This document shows, piece after piece, positions 38,898 through 51,207 of a stretch of 64,000 bases of DNA (position 1 is its first letter; the number at the start of each line of letters is the position of its first letter). The translations under genes were made by a program, and so were the position numbers. This DNA comes from a cyanobacterium PCC 7702 (GTDB taxonomy: Bacteria > Cyanobacteriota > Cyanobacteriia > Cyanobacteriales > Nostocaceae), in assembly GCA_000332255.1 (NCBI GenBank), contig KB235926.1:2612650-2676649 (forward strand), in the 5' to 3' direction. The notes beneath the pieces are model-generated. The model did not search any database and was not told the DNA's origin. It worked only from the letters and a program-made list of their open reading frames with translations.

Positions 38898-39920
38898 ATG
38901 GCAATTCATCTACAGCAGGCCTTGGAAGTTGGCAAATATTTGGTTGCTCAGCGTTTGAAAGGACGCAAGCGCTTTCCTTTGGTCTTGATGTTGGAACCTT
39001 TGTTTCGTTGTAATCTTGCCTGTTCTGGTTGCGGTAAAATTCAGCATCCAGCAGACATACTGAAAAAACATCTCACTCCCGAACAATGCTTTGCAGCAGT
39101 GGAAGAGTGTGGAGCTCCCATAGTTTCTATTCCTGGAGGGGAACCTCTGTTGCATCCCCAAATTGATGAAATTGTCCGGGGATTGATTGCTCGCAAGAAG
39201 TTTGTCTATCTGTGCACCAATGGCTTGTTGTTGGAAAAAAGTCTCGATAAATTTCAACCATCTTCTTACTTAACGTTTAGCGTTCATCTTGATGGAATGC
39301 GGGATTGGCACGACAAATGCGTGGCTCGCAAAGGAGTTTTTGATATTGCCGTGCAAGCTATACGCGCTGCTAAAGCTAAGGGATTTCGCGTTACTACTAA
39401 CACTACTATTTTTGAAGGTGTCGATCCCAAACAAATGCAGGAGTTTTTTGACTTTTTGAGTACGCTTGGTGTTGATGGCATGATGATCTCCCCTGGCTAT
39501 AGCTACGAACTAGCACCAGATCAAGAGCATTTTTTAAAGCGGGAACAAACGCGTGCCTTGTTTAGGGAAATTTTAGCTCCCTACAAAGCTGGTAGCAAAA
39601 ATTGGAACTTCAATCACAATCCCCTCTTTTTAGACTTTCTTACTGGTGAAAAAGATTACGAATGTACACCTTGGGGTAGTCCTAGCTATAGCGTCCTTGG
39701 TTGGCAAAAACCTTGTTATCTTCTCAATGAAGGACATTATGCCACTTTCCAAGAACTAATGGAAAAAACTGACTGGAGTAAATACGGACGAGCTAGCGGT
39801 AATCCCAAGTGTGTAGATTGCATGGTTCACTGCGGTTACGAACCGACTGCAGCTATGGATGCAATGCAACCAGCTAACGTTGGGCGATCGGTGATGACTT
39901 TGTTGGGTATAGGCAATTAG
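38898..39920 (+). CDS. hpnH: Adenosyl-hopene transferase HpnH (radical SAM)
   Basis: HpnH joins a 5'-deoxyadenosyl radical to diploptene, the first step to C35 hopanoids. The 340-residue protein has the radical-SAM cluster CNLACSGC (residues about 38-45), GGEPLLHPQ, and the C-terminal [18 protein letters not shown] typical of HpnH. All cluster cysteines are present. No other hopanoid gene is in the window. It lies alone, divergent from the MerR gene. Confidence 0.95.
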   Translation: MAIHLQQALEVGKYLVAQRLKGRKRFPLVLMLEPLFRCNLACSGCGKIQHPADILKKHLTPEQCFAAVEECGAPIVSIPGGEPLLHPQIDEIVRGLIARKKFVYLCTNGLLLEKSLDKFQPSSYLTFSVHLDGMRDWHDKCVARKGVFDIAVQAIRAAKAKGFRVTTNTTIFEGVDPKQMQEFFDFLSTLGVDGMMISPGYSYELAPDQEHFLKREQTRALFREILAPYKAGSKNWNFNHNPLFLDFLTGEKDYECTPWGSPSYSVLGWQKPCYLLNEGHYATFQELMEKTDWSKYGRASGNPKCVDCMVHCGYEPTAAMDAMQPANVGRSVMTLLGIGN

Positions 39921-39950
39921 TTCGTAGCGAGTTTGAGGAGCTATGAGTTG

Positions 39951-39980
39951 CCCTAGCTTTCTAACTGAAAGTTGCTAGGG
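39951..39980 (+). terminator. Hairpin after hpnH
   Basis: CCCTAGC (39951-39957) pairs with GCTAGGG (39974-39980), with an inner TTTC/GAAA pairing and a 3-nt bulge. It lies 30 nt after the hpnH stop. There is no T-tract. Confidence 0.4.
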
Positions 39981-40094
39981 ATAAATGGCCCTCAAGCTTA
40001 TCAAGCAGATGGCGAGTTTAAAGAGGTAGTGTGGTAAAGGACTATTACTTGTGCAGGAATTTTCGATTGAATAACATCAACCTTATAACAGCGG

Positions 40095-40136
40095 GTGCGA
40101 TCTCTACGAGAAGCCGCGCTGAGCGCGTCTACGCAC
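40095..40136. repeat. Dispersed GC-rich palindromic repeat
   Basis: GTGCG and CGCAC enclose CTCTACGAGAAGC, CGCGCTGAGCGCG and TCTACG. This matches the small palindromic elements scattered through cyanobacterial genomes. It lies in the otherwise empty 39921-40373 region between hpnH and the aminotransferase gene. Confidence 0.6.
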
Positions 40137-40373
40137 TTATCTAACTAAAGGGTGCATCAGATAACCGTTCTTATGCTTTTAACTTGCTTTTGGCGCCAGC
40201 AGCGTAGCAGTTAGAATATTTCTCTAGGTGATATGTAGTGATAAATGAAGCCATAAATCGCTACAGCTAGCTGCAAAAAAGGTTACACTGAAGTCTGAGC
40301 TGGGAAGCTATTGCTCTTTTGGCTTATTCTATAATTAATAAACCGTTCGATTGCTCTTAATTTTGTACAGCTT

Positions 40374-41660
40374 ATGAACCCTGCCCTGACTAGAATTGGC
40401 GCTCAGATGTCTAACTTAACGGGCGTCAGAGCAATAATGAAAGATATTATTGAAACATTGCGAGCAGGTGCAGGAAAGGAATTTATTAATTTGAGTGCTG
40501 GTAACCCTCTTATTCTACCAGAAGTAGAACAGTTGTGGCGAGATTGTACAGCACAGTTGCTAGCTAGTTCAGAATACGGTGAAGTGGTTTGTCGCTATGG
40601 TTCCAGTCAAGGTTACGCGCCATTAATTGAAGCGATCGCTGATGATTTTAACAAACGCTATGGTTTAAAGTTGAGCGATCGCAATATCTTGATTACTCCT
40701 GGTAGTCAAAGTCTCTACTTTTACGCAGCTAATGCTTTTGGTGGTTATACACAAAGCGGTCAGCTCAAAGAAATTGTTTTGCCTCTGAGCCCGGATTATA
40801 CTGGTTATGGTGGTGTTTGTTTATTTCCGGAAGCTTTAATTGCTTATAAACCCAAGCTAGATATTGACTTTACTGCTCATAGATTTAAATATCGTCCTGA
40901 TTTTAACCAGCTATCTATCACCGAAAATACGGGTTGCATAATCTTTTCTCGTCCGAGTAATCCTACGGGTAACGTTTTCCATGAAGAGGAAGTGAAAAAA
41001 ATCGCTGCCTTGGCAGCAAATTACGGTGTACCAGTATTAATAGACTCTGCCTATGCACCTCCTTTTCCTGCATTAAATTTTACTGAAATGATGCCTGTGT
41101 TCGGGGATAATATTATCCACTGCATGAGTTTGTCGAAGGTGGGGTTACCAGGGGAACGCATTGGTATTGCCATTGGTAATGAAAAGTTAATTAATACCTT
41201 AGAGTGCTTCCAGACAAATTTGTGCATTCATCCTTCCCGGTATGGACAAGCGATCGCTGCTCGGGCGATCAACTCCGGCGCGTTAGTAGAGATTTCCCAA
41301 AAGGTAATCCGTTCCTTCTACCAAAAGAAATTCAAGATTTTAGAAAGCACTTTAGATGCAGCAATGCCTAAAAATCTACCTTGGTTTTTACATCGGGGTG
41401 AAGGAGCGATTTTTGCTTGGTTGTGGTTGCAAGATTTACCCGTTACTGATTGGGAATTTTACCAGAAACTCAAACAGGTAGGTGTGATTGTCGTTCCTGG
41501 TAGTACTTTTTTCCCGGGTTTGCGGGATAAATGGGATCACAAACACCAATGTTTGCGGATTAGCCTTACCGCTAGTGATGAGGAAATAGTCATTGCTATG
41601 CAACGCTTGGCAAAAGTAGCAGAGGAAGTTTATCTGCAGGCTATCACTGTGAGTGTATGA
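40374..41660 (+). CDS. avtA: Valine-pyruvate-type aminotransferase
   Basis: 428 residues, class I/II PLP fold. Motifs are [49 protein letters not shown] and the PLP-lysine region [16 protein letters not shown]. The overall sequence matches valine-pyruvate transaminases (AvtA), which interconvert valine and alanine; specificity is inferred. The stop overlaps the start of rimM (ATGA), so the two are translationally coupled. Confidence 0.88.
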   Translation: MNPALTRIGAQMSNLTGVRAIMKDIIETLRAGAGKEFINLSAGNPLILPEVEQLWRDCTAQLLASSEYGEVVCRYGSSQGYAPLIEAIADDFNKRYGLKLSDRNILITPGSQSLYFYAANAFGGYTQSGQLKEIVLPLSPDYTGYGGVCLFPEALIAYKPKLDIDFTAHRFKYRPDFNQLSITENTGCIIFSRPSNPTGNVFHEEEVKKIAALAANYGVPVLIDSAYAPPFPALNFTEMMPVFGDNIIHCMSLSKVGLPGERIGIAIGNEKLINTLECFQTNLCIHPSRYGQAIAARAINSGALVEISQKVIRSFYQKKFKILESTLDAAMPKNLPWFLHRGEGAIFAWLWLQDLPVTDWEFYQKLKQVGVIVVPGSTFFPGLRDKWDHKHQCLRISLTASDEEIVIAMQRLAKVAEEVYLQAITVSV

Positions 41661-42349
41661 GTTCCAGGTCAGACGAATGGGATGGGATGGTTGCAAGACG
41701 TAATAACAAGATGAATCAAAAAACAAGCAACAGGCAAAAAAAGCCAGAAAGGGAAACTAAAAAAAGGGAAAATCCCCTATCTTTTTCCTCTCCTCCCGAT
41801 TTAGATGGTTGGTTAGTTATTGGTACAATTGTAGCACCTCAAGGATTGCATGGAGAAGTGCGAGTTTATTCAGACTCCGATTTCCCCGAACGCTTTCAAA
41901 CACCAGGAAAACGCTGGCTATTGCGCGCTGGAGAAAGCGAGCCTCAAGCAGTAGAATTACTGCAAGGACGTTATTTGGAAGGTAAGAATTTATACATTAT
42001 TCGCCTGGCAGGAGTGGAAAATCGCAATCAAGCAGAGGAATTGCGCGGTTGTAAGTTATTAGTTCCAGAAAGCGATCGCCCACAATTAGCAGAAGATGAA
42101 TATCACATTCTGGATTTAATTGGTTTGTCGGTCATTACCCAAGAAACGCAACAAGAGCTTGGTGAGGTAGTAGACGTTGTCTTTGCTGGTAATAATGAAT
42201 TACTGGAGGTAAAATTGCACTGTCAACCACAGCAAGCTCAAAAAACAGTTTTGATTCCTTTTGTCAAAGCGATCGTGCCAGTAGTAGACTTAGAAACCGG
42301 TCGCGTAGAAATTACTCCTCCTGAAGGACTGCTAGAAATCAATAACTAA
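41657..42349 (+). CDS. rimM: Ribosome maturation factor RimM
   Basis: RimM assists 30S head assembly by binding S19. The conserved part starts [28 protein letters not shown] and continues with [31 protein letters not shown] and LLEVKL; the PRC-barrel half ends [12 protein letters not shown]. The frame extends about 50 residues upstream, basic and low-complexity. Starts at 41657, 41687 or 41711 are all possible; 41657 gives an ATGA overlap with the aminotransferase gene. Confidence 0.93.
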   Translation: MSSRSDEWDGMVARRNNKMNQKTSNRQKKPERETKKRENPLSFSSPPDLDGWLVIGTIVAPQGLHGEVRVYSDSDFPERFQTPGKRWLLRAGESEPQAVELLQGRYLEGKNLYIIRLAGVENRNQAEELRGCKLLVPESDRPQLAEDEYHILDLIGLSVITQETQQELGEVVDVVFAGNNELLEVKLHCQPQQAQKTVLIPFVKAIVPVVDLETGRVEITPPEGLLEINN

Positions 42350-42765
42350 GTTTTTATAAAAGCGGTTAAGACAGTTTCTCTCAGGATGAGACTGTAAAGT
42401 GTTTGTCACTAAGTATGTATAGTTTTGCTAGGAAAAATTGGTGTAATTGCTACAGAAATTATTGTTAAATCATCCCGGGCAAGACTGAATTCCTCTGGTC
42501 TTTGCAACTAAAATAACGCAGGTAACACTTCTATCTTAAGACATATTTTCTAGCTTTAAATTATTAGAAATACTTACGGATTTAATAAAATTTGGCAGGG
42601 AAGTATAACTAAAAATATTGTTAAAAATTATCAACAATAAATACTGAATTTGCTAACCTCTCAGAAGAGTTATTGTTAATTTTGGGCAAATAACCCCTTG
42701 CCTTTGCCAGGCATTTTGCTTGACTTGTGGTGAAGACAAGAAAATTACTATCATGGAGTTTGGAT
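42350..42765. other. Intergenic region upstream of the phosphoketolase gene
   Basis: About 400 AT-rich bases without a gene, likely carrying the phosphoketolase promoter. No clear operator was seen. Confidence 0.35.
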
Positions 42766-45147
42766 ATGACTTTGGCAAGCCCTCCCCAAACAAAGCCTCT
42801 ATCGGATGAAGAATTGCGAAAAATAAATGCCTACTGGCGTGCAGCTAACTATTTAACTGTCGGGCAAATATATCTACTTGACAATCCTCTTTTAAAAGAA
42901 CCGCTAAAAATAGAACATATCAAACCCAGACTTTTGGGTCACTGGGGAACAACGCCAGGTCTGAATTTTATCTACGTCCATCTGAATCGGGTTGTGAAGA
43001 AATATGACCTGAACACTATTTTGATAGTTGGTCCTGGTCACGGCGGTCCTGGCATTGTTGCTAACACATACCTAGAGGGAACTTACAGCGAGTACTATTC
43101 AGATATTTCCCAGGATGAAGAAGGAATGAAGCGACTGTTCAAGCAGTTTTCTTTTCCTGGTGGTATTGGTAGTCATTGCACTCCTGAGGTTCCCGGTTCT
43201 ATTCACGAAGGTGGTGAGCTTGGTTATTCCTTATCTCATGCGTATGGTGCAGCCTTTGACAATCCAGATTTAATTGTTACTTGTGTAGTTGGCGATGGGG
43301 AAGCTGAAACCGGTCCTTTGGCTACTAGCTGGCATTCTAACAAGTTTCTCAATCCAGTGCGTGACGGTGCGGTGATTCCGATTCTGCATCTCAATGGTTA
43401 TAAAATCGCAAACCCGACTATTCTAGCACGAGTAAGCCGGGAAGAATTGCAAAGTTTGCTTGTCGGCTACGGTTACAAACCCTATTACGTCGAGGGTTCC
43501 GAACCAGAAGCCATGCATCAATTAATGGCAGCAACATTGGATACAATCATCGCAGAAATCAGGGATATTCAACAAGAAGCTCGCAGTCGTGGGTTGAGCA
43601 AGCGTCCCCAATGGCCGGCGATCGTTTTGAAAACTCCCAAAGGTTGGACTGGGCCAAAAGAAGTAGATGGACAAAAAACAGAGGATTATTGGCGATCGCA
43701 CCAAGTTCCCCTAGGAGAATTAGCTAATAAACCAGAACACCTCAAAATTCTAGAAAAATGGATGAAGAGTTACAAACCAGAAGAACTCTTCGACGAAAAA
43801 GGAAAGCTCAGACCAGAATTAGCAGAACTTCCTCCCCAAGGACAGCGGCGCATCAGTGCTAACCCTCACGCTAACGGCGGTCTTTTGTTGCGAGACCTAA
43901 AGCTGCCCAATTTTCGAGATTATAAGGTGGATGTTTCCGAACCGGGTAAAACTGTTGCCGAAGCAACAAAAGTGATGGGAAAGTTTCTGCGAGATGTAGT
44001 GAAACTCAATCAGGAAAATCGCAATTTCCGCATCTTTGGTCCAGACGAAACGAAATCAAATCGCTTAGATCCTGTATTTGAAGCTACAGACAGAACTTGG
44101 GTTGCGGAAATTCTTCCGGAAGATGAAAACTTATCTGCTGAAGGTCGAGTAATGGAAATTCTCAGCGAGCATACCTGTCAGGGTTGGCTAGAAGGTTATC
44201 TTCTTACCGGTCGTCACGGGCTATTTTCTTGCTACGAAGCCTTCATCCACATTGTGGACTCGATGTTCAACCAGCATGCAAAGTGGTTGGAGACCAGCAA
44301 GCGCATTCCCTGGCGCCGACCTATTGCTTCCCTAAATTACCTGCTTACTTCCCACGTGTGGCGACAAGACCACAATGGCTTCTCCCACCAAGATCCCGGT
44401 TTCATCGATATTGTGGTCAATAAAAAAGCAGGAGTAATTCGGGTATATCTACCCCCCGATGCAAATACTTTGCTGTCGGTAACCGACCATTGTTTGCGCA
44501 GTCGCGATTATGTTAACGTGATTATCGCTGGCAAGCAACCTGCTTTGCAGTACCTGGATATGGAAAAGGCGATCCAGCATTGCACCAAGGGAGTGGGAAT
44601 TTGGGAATGGGCCAGCAACGACCAAGGTAGCGAACCTGACGTGGTCATGGCTTGCGCTGGAGATATTCCGACTTTGGAAACTTTGGCAGCAGTAGACATT
44701 ATGCGGCAAAATTTTCCCGAACTGAAGGTGCGGGTAGTGAACGTGGTAGATTTGATGGTATTGCAACCGCCAACCGAACATCCTCACGGTTTAAGCGATA
44801 AAGACTTTGATAGTATTTTTACTACTGACAAACCAATTATTTTCGCCTTTCACGGCTATCCCTGGTTGATTCACCGTCTGACTTACCGCCGTACCAATCA
44901 CAAGAATTTGCACGTGCGAGGCTACAAAGAAGAGGGAACTACAACTACCCCCTTTGACATGGTAGTTAGGAACGACCTAGACCGCTTTCATTTAGTTAAT
45001 GACGTGATAGACCGAGTTCCGAAGTTGGGTTACAGGGCCGCTTACGTCAAGCAGATGCTCTACGATCGCCTGATCGAACACAAGCACTACATTACCAAAT
45101 ACGGCGAGGATATGCCAGAAATTCGCGATTGGATGTGGCCGTACTAA
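42766..45147 (+). CDS. Phosphoketolase
   Basis: 793 residues from the ATG at 42766 (GGAG 9 nt upstream; the frame is open to 42727). It splits xylulose 5-phosphate (and perhaps fructose 6-phosphate) into acetyl phosphate and an aldose phosphate using thiamine diphosphate. Motifs are [54 protein letters not shown], the ThDP motif [16 protein letters not shown], and in the second half [12 protein letters not shown] and [17 protein letters not shown]. It is complete. gap and tal follow on the same strand, making a carbon-flux neighbourhood. Substrate preference cannot be read from sequence alone. Confidence 0.96.
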   Translation: MTLASPPQTKPLSDEELRKINAYWRAANYLTVGQIYLLDNPLLKEPLKIEHIKPRLLGHWGTTPGLNFIYVHLNRVVKKYDLNTILIVGPGHGGPGIVANTYLEGTYSEYYSDISQDEEGMKRLFKQFSFPGGIGSHCTPEVPGSIHEGGELGYSLSHAYGAAFDNPDLIVTCVVGDGEAETGPLATSWHSNKFLNPVRDGAVIPILHLNGYKIANPTILARVSREELQSLLVGYGYKPYYVEGSEPEAMHQLMAATLDTIIAEIRDIQQEARSRGLSKRPQWPAIVLKTPKGWTGPKEVDGQKTEDYWRSHQVPLGELANKPEHLKILEKWMKSYKPEELFDEKGKLRPELAELPPQGQRRISANPHANGGLLLRDLKLPNFRDYKVDVSEPGKTVAEATKVMGKFLRDVVKLNQENRNFRIFGPDETKSNRLDPVFEATDRTWVAEILPEDENLSAEGRVMEILSEHTCQGWLEGYLLTGRHGLFSCYEAFIHIVDSMFNQHAKWLETSKRIPWRRPIASLNYLLTSHVWRQDHNGFSHQDPGFIDIVVNKKAGVIRVYLPPDANTLLSVTDHCLRSRDYVNVIIAGKQPALQYLDMEKAIQHCTKGVGIWEWASNDQGSEPDVVMACAGDIPTLETLAAVDIMRQNFPELKVRVVNVVDLMVLQPPTEHPHGLSDKDFDSIFTTDKPIIFAFHGYPWLIHRLTYRRTNHKNLHVRGYKEEGTTTTPFDMVVRNDLDRFHLVNDVIDRVPKLGYRAAYVKQMLYDRLIEHKHYITKYGEDMPEIRDWMWPY

Positions 45148-45324
45148 TACACAAGTAAATTGCCAGCAATTATTAAAAGATGCCAATTAAATTCCTTTTT
45201 GCTGACCAAGGCTGTCAGGATCGGACTAAGGCAGACTTTTTGCCGTCACTAAAGCCAATTACTACCCTGCTCGATAGCAGCGTCAAGGGGAGGAAAATAA
45301 GATTTGGTAGAGTTTTAGCAATGA

Positions 45325-46395
<1,071 letters not shown>

Positions 46396-46417
46396 TGAGA
46401 AATCTTCATGGCAAATT

Positions 46418-46438
46418 CTGCACCCACAGCGGGTGCAG
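46418..46438 (+). terminator. Hairpin after gap
   Basis: CTGCACCC pairs perfectly with GGGTGCAG over a 5-nt loop, 22 nt after the gap stop. It is GC-rich but without a T-tract. The remaining 46439-46698 holds no gene. Confidence 0.5.
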
Positions 46439-46698
46439 AGGCGCGGCAGCATTTTCACTGAGATGTTTTTATAACCAATAAAATAAGTAAAAATATTGAA
46501 GCAAGAGAAAAAGGGTGAAATGATTTCACAAAATTGCAGGCGATCGCACAACCAATAAGCCGAGAAACTGCCTAGAATAGGTCTGGAGGGGAATGGCAAC
46601 TTGACCGAAAAAATTTAATGTGTAATTGGTAACTATTTACTCATTACTAACAGCTAGATGGTATCGGTCCGGAACTAATAAAATTCAAGAGGTCAAAA

Positions 46699-47694
46699 AT
46701 GTCGAAGAATTTACTGGAACAATTGCGGGAAATGACCGTTGTAGTTGCAGATACGGGAGACATCAAGGCAATTGAAAAATTCAAACCCCAAGACGCAACT
46801 ACCAATCCCTCCTTAATTACCGCTGCAGCCCAAATGCCAGAATATCAAGAAATTGTCACTGAGACTTTACTGCAAGCCAAAAAAGATGCTCCTTCGGATG
46901 CAACCCAAGCGCAGATAGTTTCTGTGGCGTTTGAACGTCTGGCGGTAGCCTTTGGATTGAAAATTTTAGAGATTATTCCTGGAAGAGTTTCTACAGAAGT
47001 AGATGCGCGTTTGTCCTACGATATAGAAGGAACTGTTGCCAAAGCACAACAGTTAATCAGTCAATACGAAGCTGCGGGAGTTTCGCGCGATCGCGTTTTG
47101 ATCAAAATCGCCTCTACCTGGGAAGGTATTCGCGCTGCGGAAAAATTGGAAAAGCAAGGAATTCACTGCAACTTAACTTTGTTGTTTGGCTTACATCAAG
47201 CGATCGCTGCTGCAGAAGCGAAAGTAACTTTAATTTCTCCCTTCGTGGGACGGATTCTCGACTGGTATAAAAAAGAAACGGGACGCGATTATTCTCCCGC
47301 GGAAGATCCAGGAGTTATATCTGTAACCAATATCTACAATTACTACAAAAAATTCGGCTATCAAACCGAAGTCATGGGAGCTAGTTTCCGTAATATCGGT
47401 GAAATTATCGAATTAGCTGGTTGCGATTTATTAACAATTTCGCCAACACTGTTGGGTGAATTGCAAGCAACCATAGGAGAACTACCTCGCAAGCTCGATC
47501 CTGCAAAAGCAGCAAGCATGGAAATTGAAAAAATTACCATGGACAAAGCTACCTTTGACAAGATGCTCAAAAGCGATCGCATGGCCACAGAAAAACTGGA
47601 CGAAGGTATCAAAGGTTTTACTAAGGCGCTGGAAAACTTAGAGCAACTATTGACGCAACGACTGAGAGAATTAGAAGCTAAAGTTACTGTTTAA
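46699..47694 (+). CDS. tal: Transaldolase
   Basis: 331 residues. [16 protein letters not shown] near the N-terminus, the Schiff-base lysine in [19 protein letters not shown], and [18 protein letters not shown] identify a TalB-type transaldolase of the oxidative pentose phosphate pathway. It exchanges a dihydroxyacetone unit between sedoheptulose 7-phosphate and glyceraldehyde 3-phosphate. It is convergent with chlD. Its position downstream of phosphoketolase and gap suggests linked sugar-phosphate handling. Confidence 0.96.
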   Translation: MSKNLLEQLREMTVVVADTGDIKAIEKFKPQDATTNPSLITAAAQMPEYQEIVTETLLQAKKDAPSDATQAQIVSVAFERLAVAFGLKILEIIPGRVSTEVDARLSYDIEGTVAKAQQLISQYEAAGVSRDRVLIKIASTWEGIRAAEKLEKQGIHCNLTLLFGLHQAIAAAEAKVTLISPFVGRILDWYKKETGRDYSPAEDPGVISVTNIYNYYKKFGYQTEVMGASFRNIGEIIELAGCDLLTISPTLLGELQATIGELPRKLDPAKAASMEIEKITMDKATFDKMLKSDRMATEKLDEGIKGFTKALENLEQLLTQRLRELEAKVTV

Positions 47695-47756
47695 CGCTTA
47701 GCAAACTCCCTAGCCGTACAAACAAGTAAGCGCTGGGGAGACTTATTCCCAATTGA

Positions 47757-49784
47757 CTAGCGAGATTTTAGTTCGGCGATCGCTCCTTTGGTCATGGCAG
47801 CAATTGCTTGATCGGTGGCTTTTGGTAAATGATAATATTTACCTCCAGCTGCTTTCGCTATCTCCTTGGCAAACCCTGTAGAAACAAATTTACTTTCGGT
47901 ATCAATTACCAACAATTGCATTCCTAAAGCACGAATTTTAGCAGCAATATCCAATAACTCGGCTTTAATATCTGGTTTTTCCCCTGGTTGTTGCGGTTCG
48001 CCCAGAGAACGAGATAGAGGAATGTTACCGCGTCCGTCGGTGATAGCTACAATTACCACCTGGCCTATATCTCCACTTATTTGAGCATTTAACCCCACGC
48101 GTACGGCTTGGGTCAAGCCATGGGCTAGGGGTGAACCTCCACCGCAGGGTAATCTTTCCAAACGATTGCGCGCCAAGGCGATGGAACGTGTTGGCGGTAA
48201 TAACACTTCTGCTTGTTCTCCCCGAAAGGGAATCAATGCTACCTGGTCCCGATTTTGATACGCTTCGGTCAATAGCTGCATAACCGCGCCTTTTGCTGAT
48301 TGCATTCTGTTCAATGCCATAGAACCAGAAGCATCTACTACAAAGACTACTAACGCTCCAGCTTTGCGTGCTAAGCGTTTGGAACGGATATCCGTGGGTT
48401 CGATAATAACTTTTTTACCTGGATGTCTTTGCCGTCGTGCTTTTTGATACGGTGCAGCGGCTCTCAGGGTAGCGTCTACGGCAATGCGGCGCACTTTCCC
48501 TTTAGGTAACATCGGCTTGACGTAACGCCCCCGGTCTTCTGAAAAGATTAAACTGCGGCTGCCGGATTTGCCTTGACGCTTTGCCATCTGAGCAAAATAA
48601 AGTACGCTAGGGTCAAGGATAACACCTTCTGGAGCGAAGATAAATTCTTCTGGAATGGCGGGGGGTTCCTGTTGTTGTTTCTCTTGCTCTTGCTGTTGTT
48701 GCTGCTGATTTTGCTCTTCGGGTTGTTGTTGTTGCGGTGGAGGGGGAGGTGGTGGTTGTTCGGGTGGAGGTGTTTCTACCACCGTTGCTCTTGGTACTAT
48801 GACAAATTCCACAGCTCGGCGCAAATCCTCAGCATTAACTTGCGTGCGTCCATCTAAAGCTGCAGAAGCTTTAGCCACTCGTACGGCGAATAATTCCGCC
48901 CGATGTCCCTGGACTTGACCGCGAATAGCTTCCTCTACCAGGTAAGTAATTTGTTCGCGGCTAATGCGAACATCTTTTAGCCATTCCCTTGCAAAGACGA
49001 TTTGAGTTTTGAGCTCGTCGATATCTTGGCTGTATTGTTGGAGAAATTCTTGGGGAGATCGGGAATAGGCGATCGCTGCTTCAACAGCTTGAACTCTTTG
49101 ATCTAAACTATAAACACAATCTGCAGAAAGAATAATGGCAATTCTGTCGAGCAAATGCTCTCTTAATGCTCCTTCTTCTGGATTGTAGGTAGCGATGAAT
49201 AAAGGTTTGCAGGGATGTTGAAAACTAATTCCCTCACGTTCGATTTGGTTGCGTCCTTCTGATAATACTGTTAAAAGTTGGTTGCTAATTTGATCGTCCA
49301 ATAAATTGATTTCATCTACATAAAGGACGCCCCGGTGAGCAGCAGCAAGCAAGCCAGGTTGAAAAACCGTTTCTCCCTTTTTTAGCGACTGTTCTACATC
49401 TATTGAGCCTAAAAGTCGGTCTTCTGTAACTCCCAGGGGAATCTGAACAAAGGGTGCCGGTACTATTTGTGTTTCGACTTCCCTTTGTTTGTCTTCTTTG
49501 GCAGCGAACTCTAATAGCAGTTTATCATCCCATTCTTCCGGATGCTGGGGATCGCAGTTGCTAATGGAACCTTTCACAACTTCAATTGGTGGTAGAAGGG
49601 CGTGAATTGCACGCGCCATCACAGACTTGGCTGTACCGCGACGCCCGGCGATCGCTACTCCCCCCAATCCCGGATCGACTGCTGCTAATAACAATGCTAA
49701 TTTTATCGCTTCTTGACCAACGACAGCGGTTAAGGGAAAGGCGGTTGTACTCGGGGATATAGTAGGCGCAGGCATAAGTTCCAT
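47757..49784 (-). CDS. chlD: Magnesium chelatase subunit D
   Basis: ChlD, with ChlI and ChlH, inserts Mg into protoporphyrin IX in chlorophyll synthesis. At 675 residues it has an N-terminal AAA+ domain ([38 protein letters not shown]), then a linker of about 45 residues made of Pro and Gln runs, then a C-terminal VWA domain with the MIDAS motif [11 protein letters not shown]. The P and Q linker is normal for ChlD. All domains are intact. Confidence 0.97.
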   Translation of the reverse strand: MELMPAPTISPSTTAFPLTAVVGQEAIKLALLLAAVDPGLGGVAIAGRRGTAKSVMARAIHALLPPIEVVKGSISNCDPQHPEEWDDKLLLEFAAKEDKQREVETQIVPAPFVQIPLGVTEDRLLGSIDVEQSLKKGETVFQPGLLAAAHRGVLYVDEINLLDDQISNQLLTVLSEGRNQIEREGISFQHPCKPLFIATYNPEEGALREHLLDRIAIILSADCVYSLDQRVQAVEAAIAYSRSPQEFLQQYSQDIDELKTQIVFAREWLKDVRISREQITYLVEEAIRGQVQGHRAELFAVRVAKASAALDGRTQVNAEDLRRAVEFVIVPRATVVETPPPEQPPPPPPPQQQQPEEQNQQQQQQEQEKQQQEPPAIPEEFIFAPEGVILDPSVLYFAQMAKRQGKSGSRSLIFSEDRGRYVKPMLPKGKVRRIAVDATLRAAAPYQKARRQRHPGKKVIIEPTDIRSKRLARKAGALVVFVVDASGSMALNRMQSAKGAVMQLLTEAYQNRDQVALIPFRGEQAEVLLPPTRSIALARNRLERLPCGGGSPLAHGLTQAVRVGLNAQISGDIGQVVIVAITDGRGNIPLSRSLGEPQQPGEKPDIKAELLDIAAKIRALGMQLLVIDTESKFVSTGFAKEIAKAAGGKYYHLPKATDQAIAAMTKGAIAELKSR

Positions 49785-50405
49785 AACAATTTATCTAGGT
49801 TTTTAGCTTATCAATTTCTGTCCCCAGATGCAGCAGGAGCAGTAGAATTTTAGTCAAGTCTATTGATTTGGCAGAGTTTTTCGACCACAACCACGACAAC
49901 AAGGTAATTTTGGGAAAAATTATTCTTATTCATATTCTGGTAGTAATTACTTCCTACTTAACAATTGTCAGTCAATTGTCTTACTGCAATAATCAACGTT
50001 TGCCATATTTAAGTGTTAATTAAAGTTGGTTATTTTCCCAAAGCAAGGATTGTTACAATTTCTGTGATTTCTATTGACAAAATACTTTCTTCTGTGCAAT
50101 TTTTGTTTAAAAAAGCAAAGCATTACTACTATTTTTCTCGAGTTGATAATTTCTTATTTTCTGCCTGGAAACAAAAACTTTTCCCGAAAAAATATCTTCG
50201 GACAAATTGTGAATTTTTGGTGCTGCAACAAAACAGTTGCCAAGAGTAATAACCTCCATATATTTTCAAGCATGCCACAAATTTCCGAAATTTATTGAGA
50301 AATTTTGCTGTTCGCGAAGCGTACCAGATGGCATTGCATTTTCCCGTGACTAAAGCGGAATGAGAAATTTGTATATTTGGGGACAATTACCTTTCCAACT
50401 GCAAA
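49785..50405. other. Divergent intergenic region, chlD / rnc
   Basis: These 620 AT-rich bases hold only small overlapping frames without ribosome-binding sites. Promoters for chlD and rnc must be here. Confidence 0.35.
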
Positions 50406-51083
50406 ATGCATAAACTTCTGATATTTCATGACGACAAACTTCTGCGTACTGCACTCACCCACCGTTCCTACGTTCATGAAAATCCAGAAGTAGGAGAACA
50501 CAACGAACGCTTGGAGTTTTTGGGTGACGCGGTATTAAATTTTTTGAGTGGAGAGTATCTTTATCGCCGTTTTCCAACCAAAGGAGAAGATGAATTAACT
50601 CGCAGGCGATCGGCGTTGGTAGATGAGAAACAATTAGCAAAATTTGCTGTAGAGATTGGTTTAGACTCGAGAATGCGATTGGGTAAAGGAGCAATTCGCG
50701 ATGGAGGTTTGAGCAATCCTAATTTGCTCAGCAGTACTTTTGAAGCAGTTGTGGGCGCTTACTATCTGGACAAAAATTCTAATATAGAGGCTGTTCGCGC
50801 CGTTATAGAACCGTTGTTTGATTCTGTTCCGGAGGAGGTATTTGCGCTCCGGGCCGATGTGGACTCGAAAAATCGCTTTCAGGAATGGGTACAACGTCAT
50901 ATTACCCCTACTCCGCCAAGATATGTAACAGAACAAGTAGGTGGTTCTTCCCACGCACCGGAATTCCTAGCTCGAGTAATCGTGGGTGACAAAGTATACG
51001 GAGTCGGTAGGGGACGCAGTAAGAAAATTGCCGAGATGGCTGCAGCGGAAGATGCTTTAGCAAGAGTAAAAGAACAATTTTGA
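50406..51083 (+). CDS. rnc: Ribonuclease III
   Basis: 225 residues. The catalytic domain has the signature NERLEFLGDAVLNFLSGEYL with the acidic Mg ligands, and the second Glu/Asp site in LLSSTFEAVVGAYYLD. The C-terminal dsRNA-binding domain is complete (NRFQEWVQRH to AAAEDALARVKEQF). It cleaves double-stranded rRNA precursors and regulatory RNAs. Cyanobacteria often carry several RNase III-type genes; this is a full-length one. A short stem AGCC-ACCA-GGCT plus a T-rich tract follows the stop. Confidence 0.95.
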   Translation: MHKLLIFHDDKLLRTALTHRSYVHENPEVGEHNERLEFLGDAVLNFLSGEYLYRRFPTKGEDELTRRRSALVDEKQLAKFAVEIGLDSRMRLGKGAIRDGGLSNPNLLSSTFEAVVGAYYLDKNSNIEAVRAVIEPLFDSVPEEVFALRADVDSKNRFQEWVQRHITPTPPRYVTEQVGGSSHAPEFLARVIVGDKVYGVGRGRSKKIAEMAAAEDALARVKEQF

Positions 51084-51207
51084 GCCACCAGGCTTTATTT
51101 TTTGCAGTCAGCAAAATAATGGTGCGGACTGTAACAATTTTGCATTTAGTAATAATTCTACACTACAATTCCATCTCAGTTTTAGCAGGCTGTTAACTTG
51201 CAACAAT

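Noticed and set aside
48573..48857. Leucine-rich plus-strand frame opposite chlD
   Set aside because: It is the antisense of the Gln/Pro linker of ChlD.
50013..50386. Overlapping 74-85 codon frames between chlD and rnc
   Set aside because: They overlap on both strands, are AT-driven and lack start signals.
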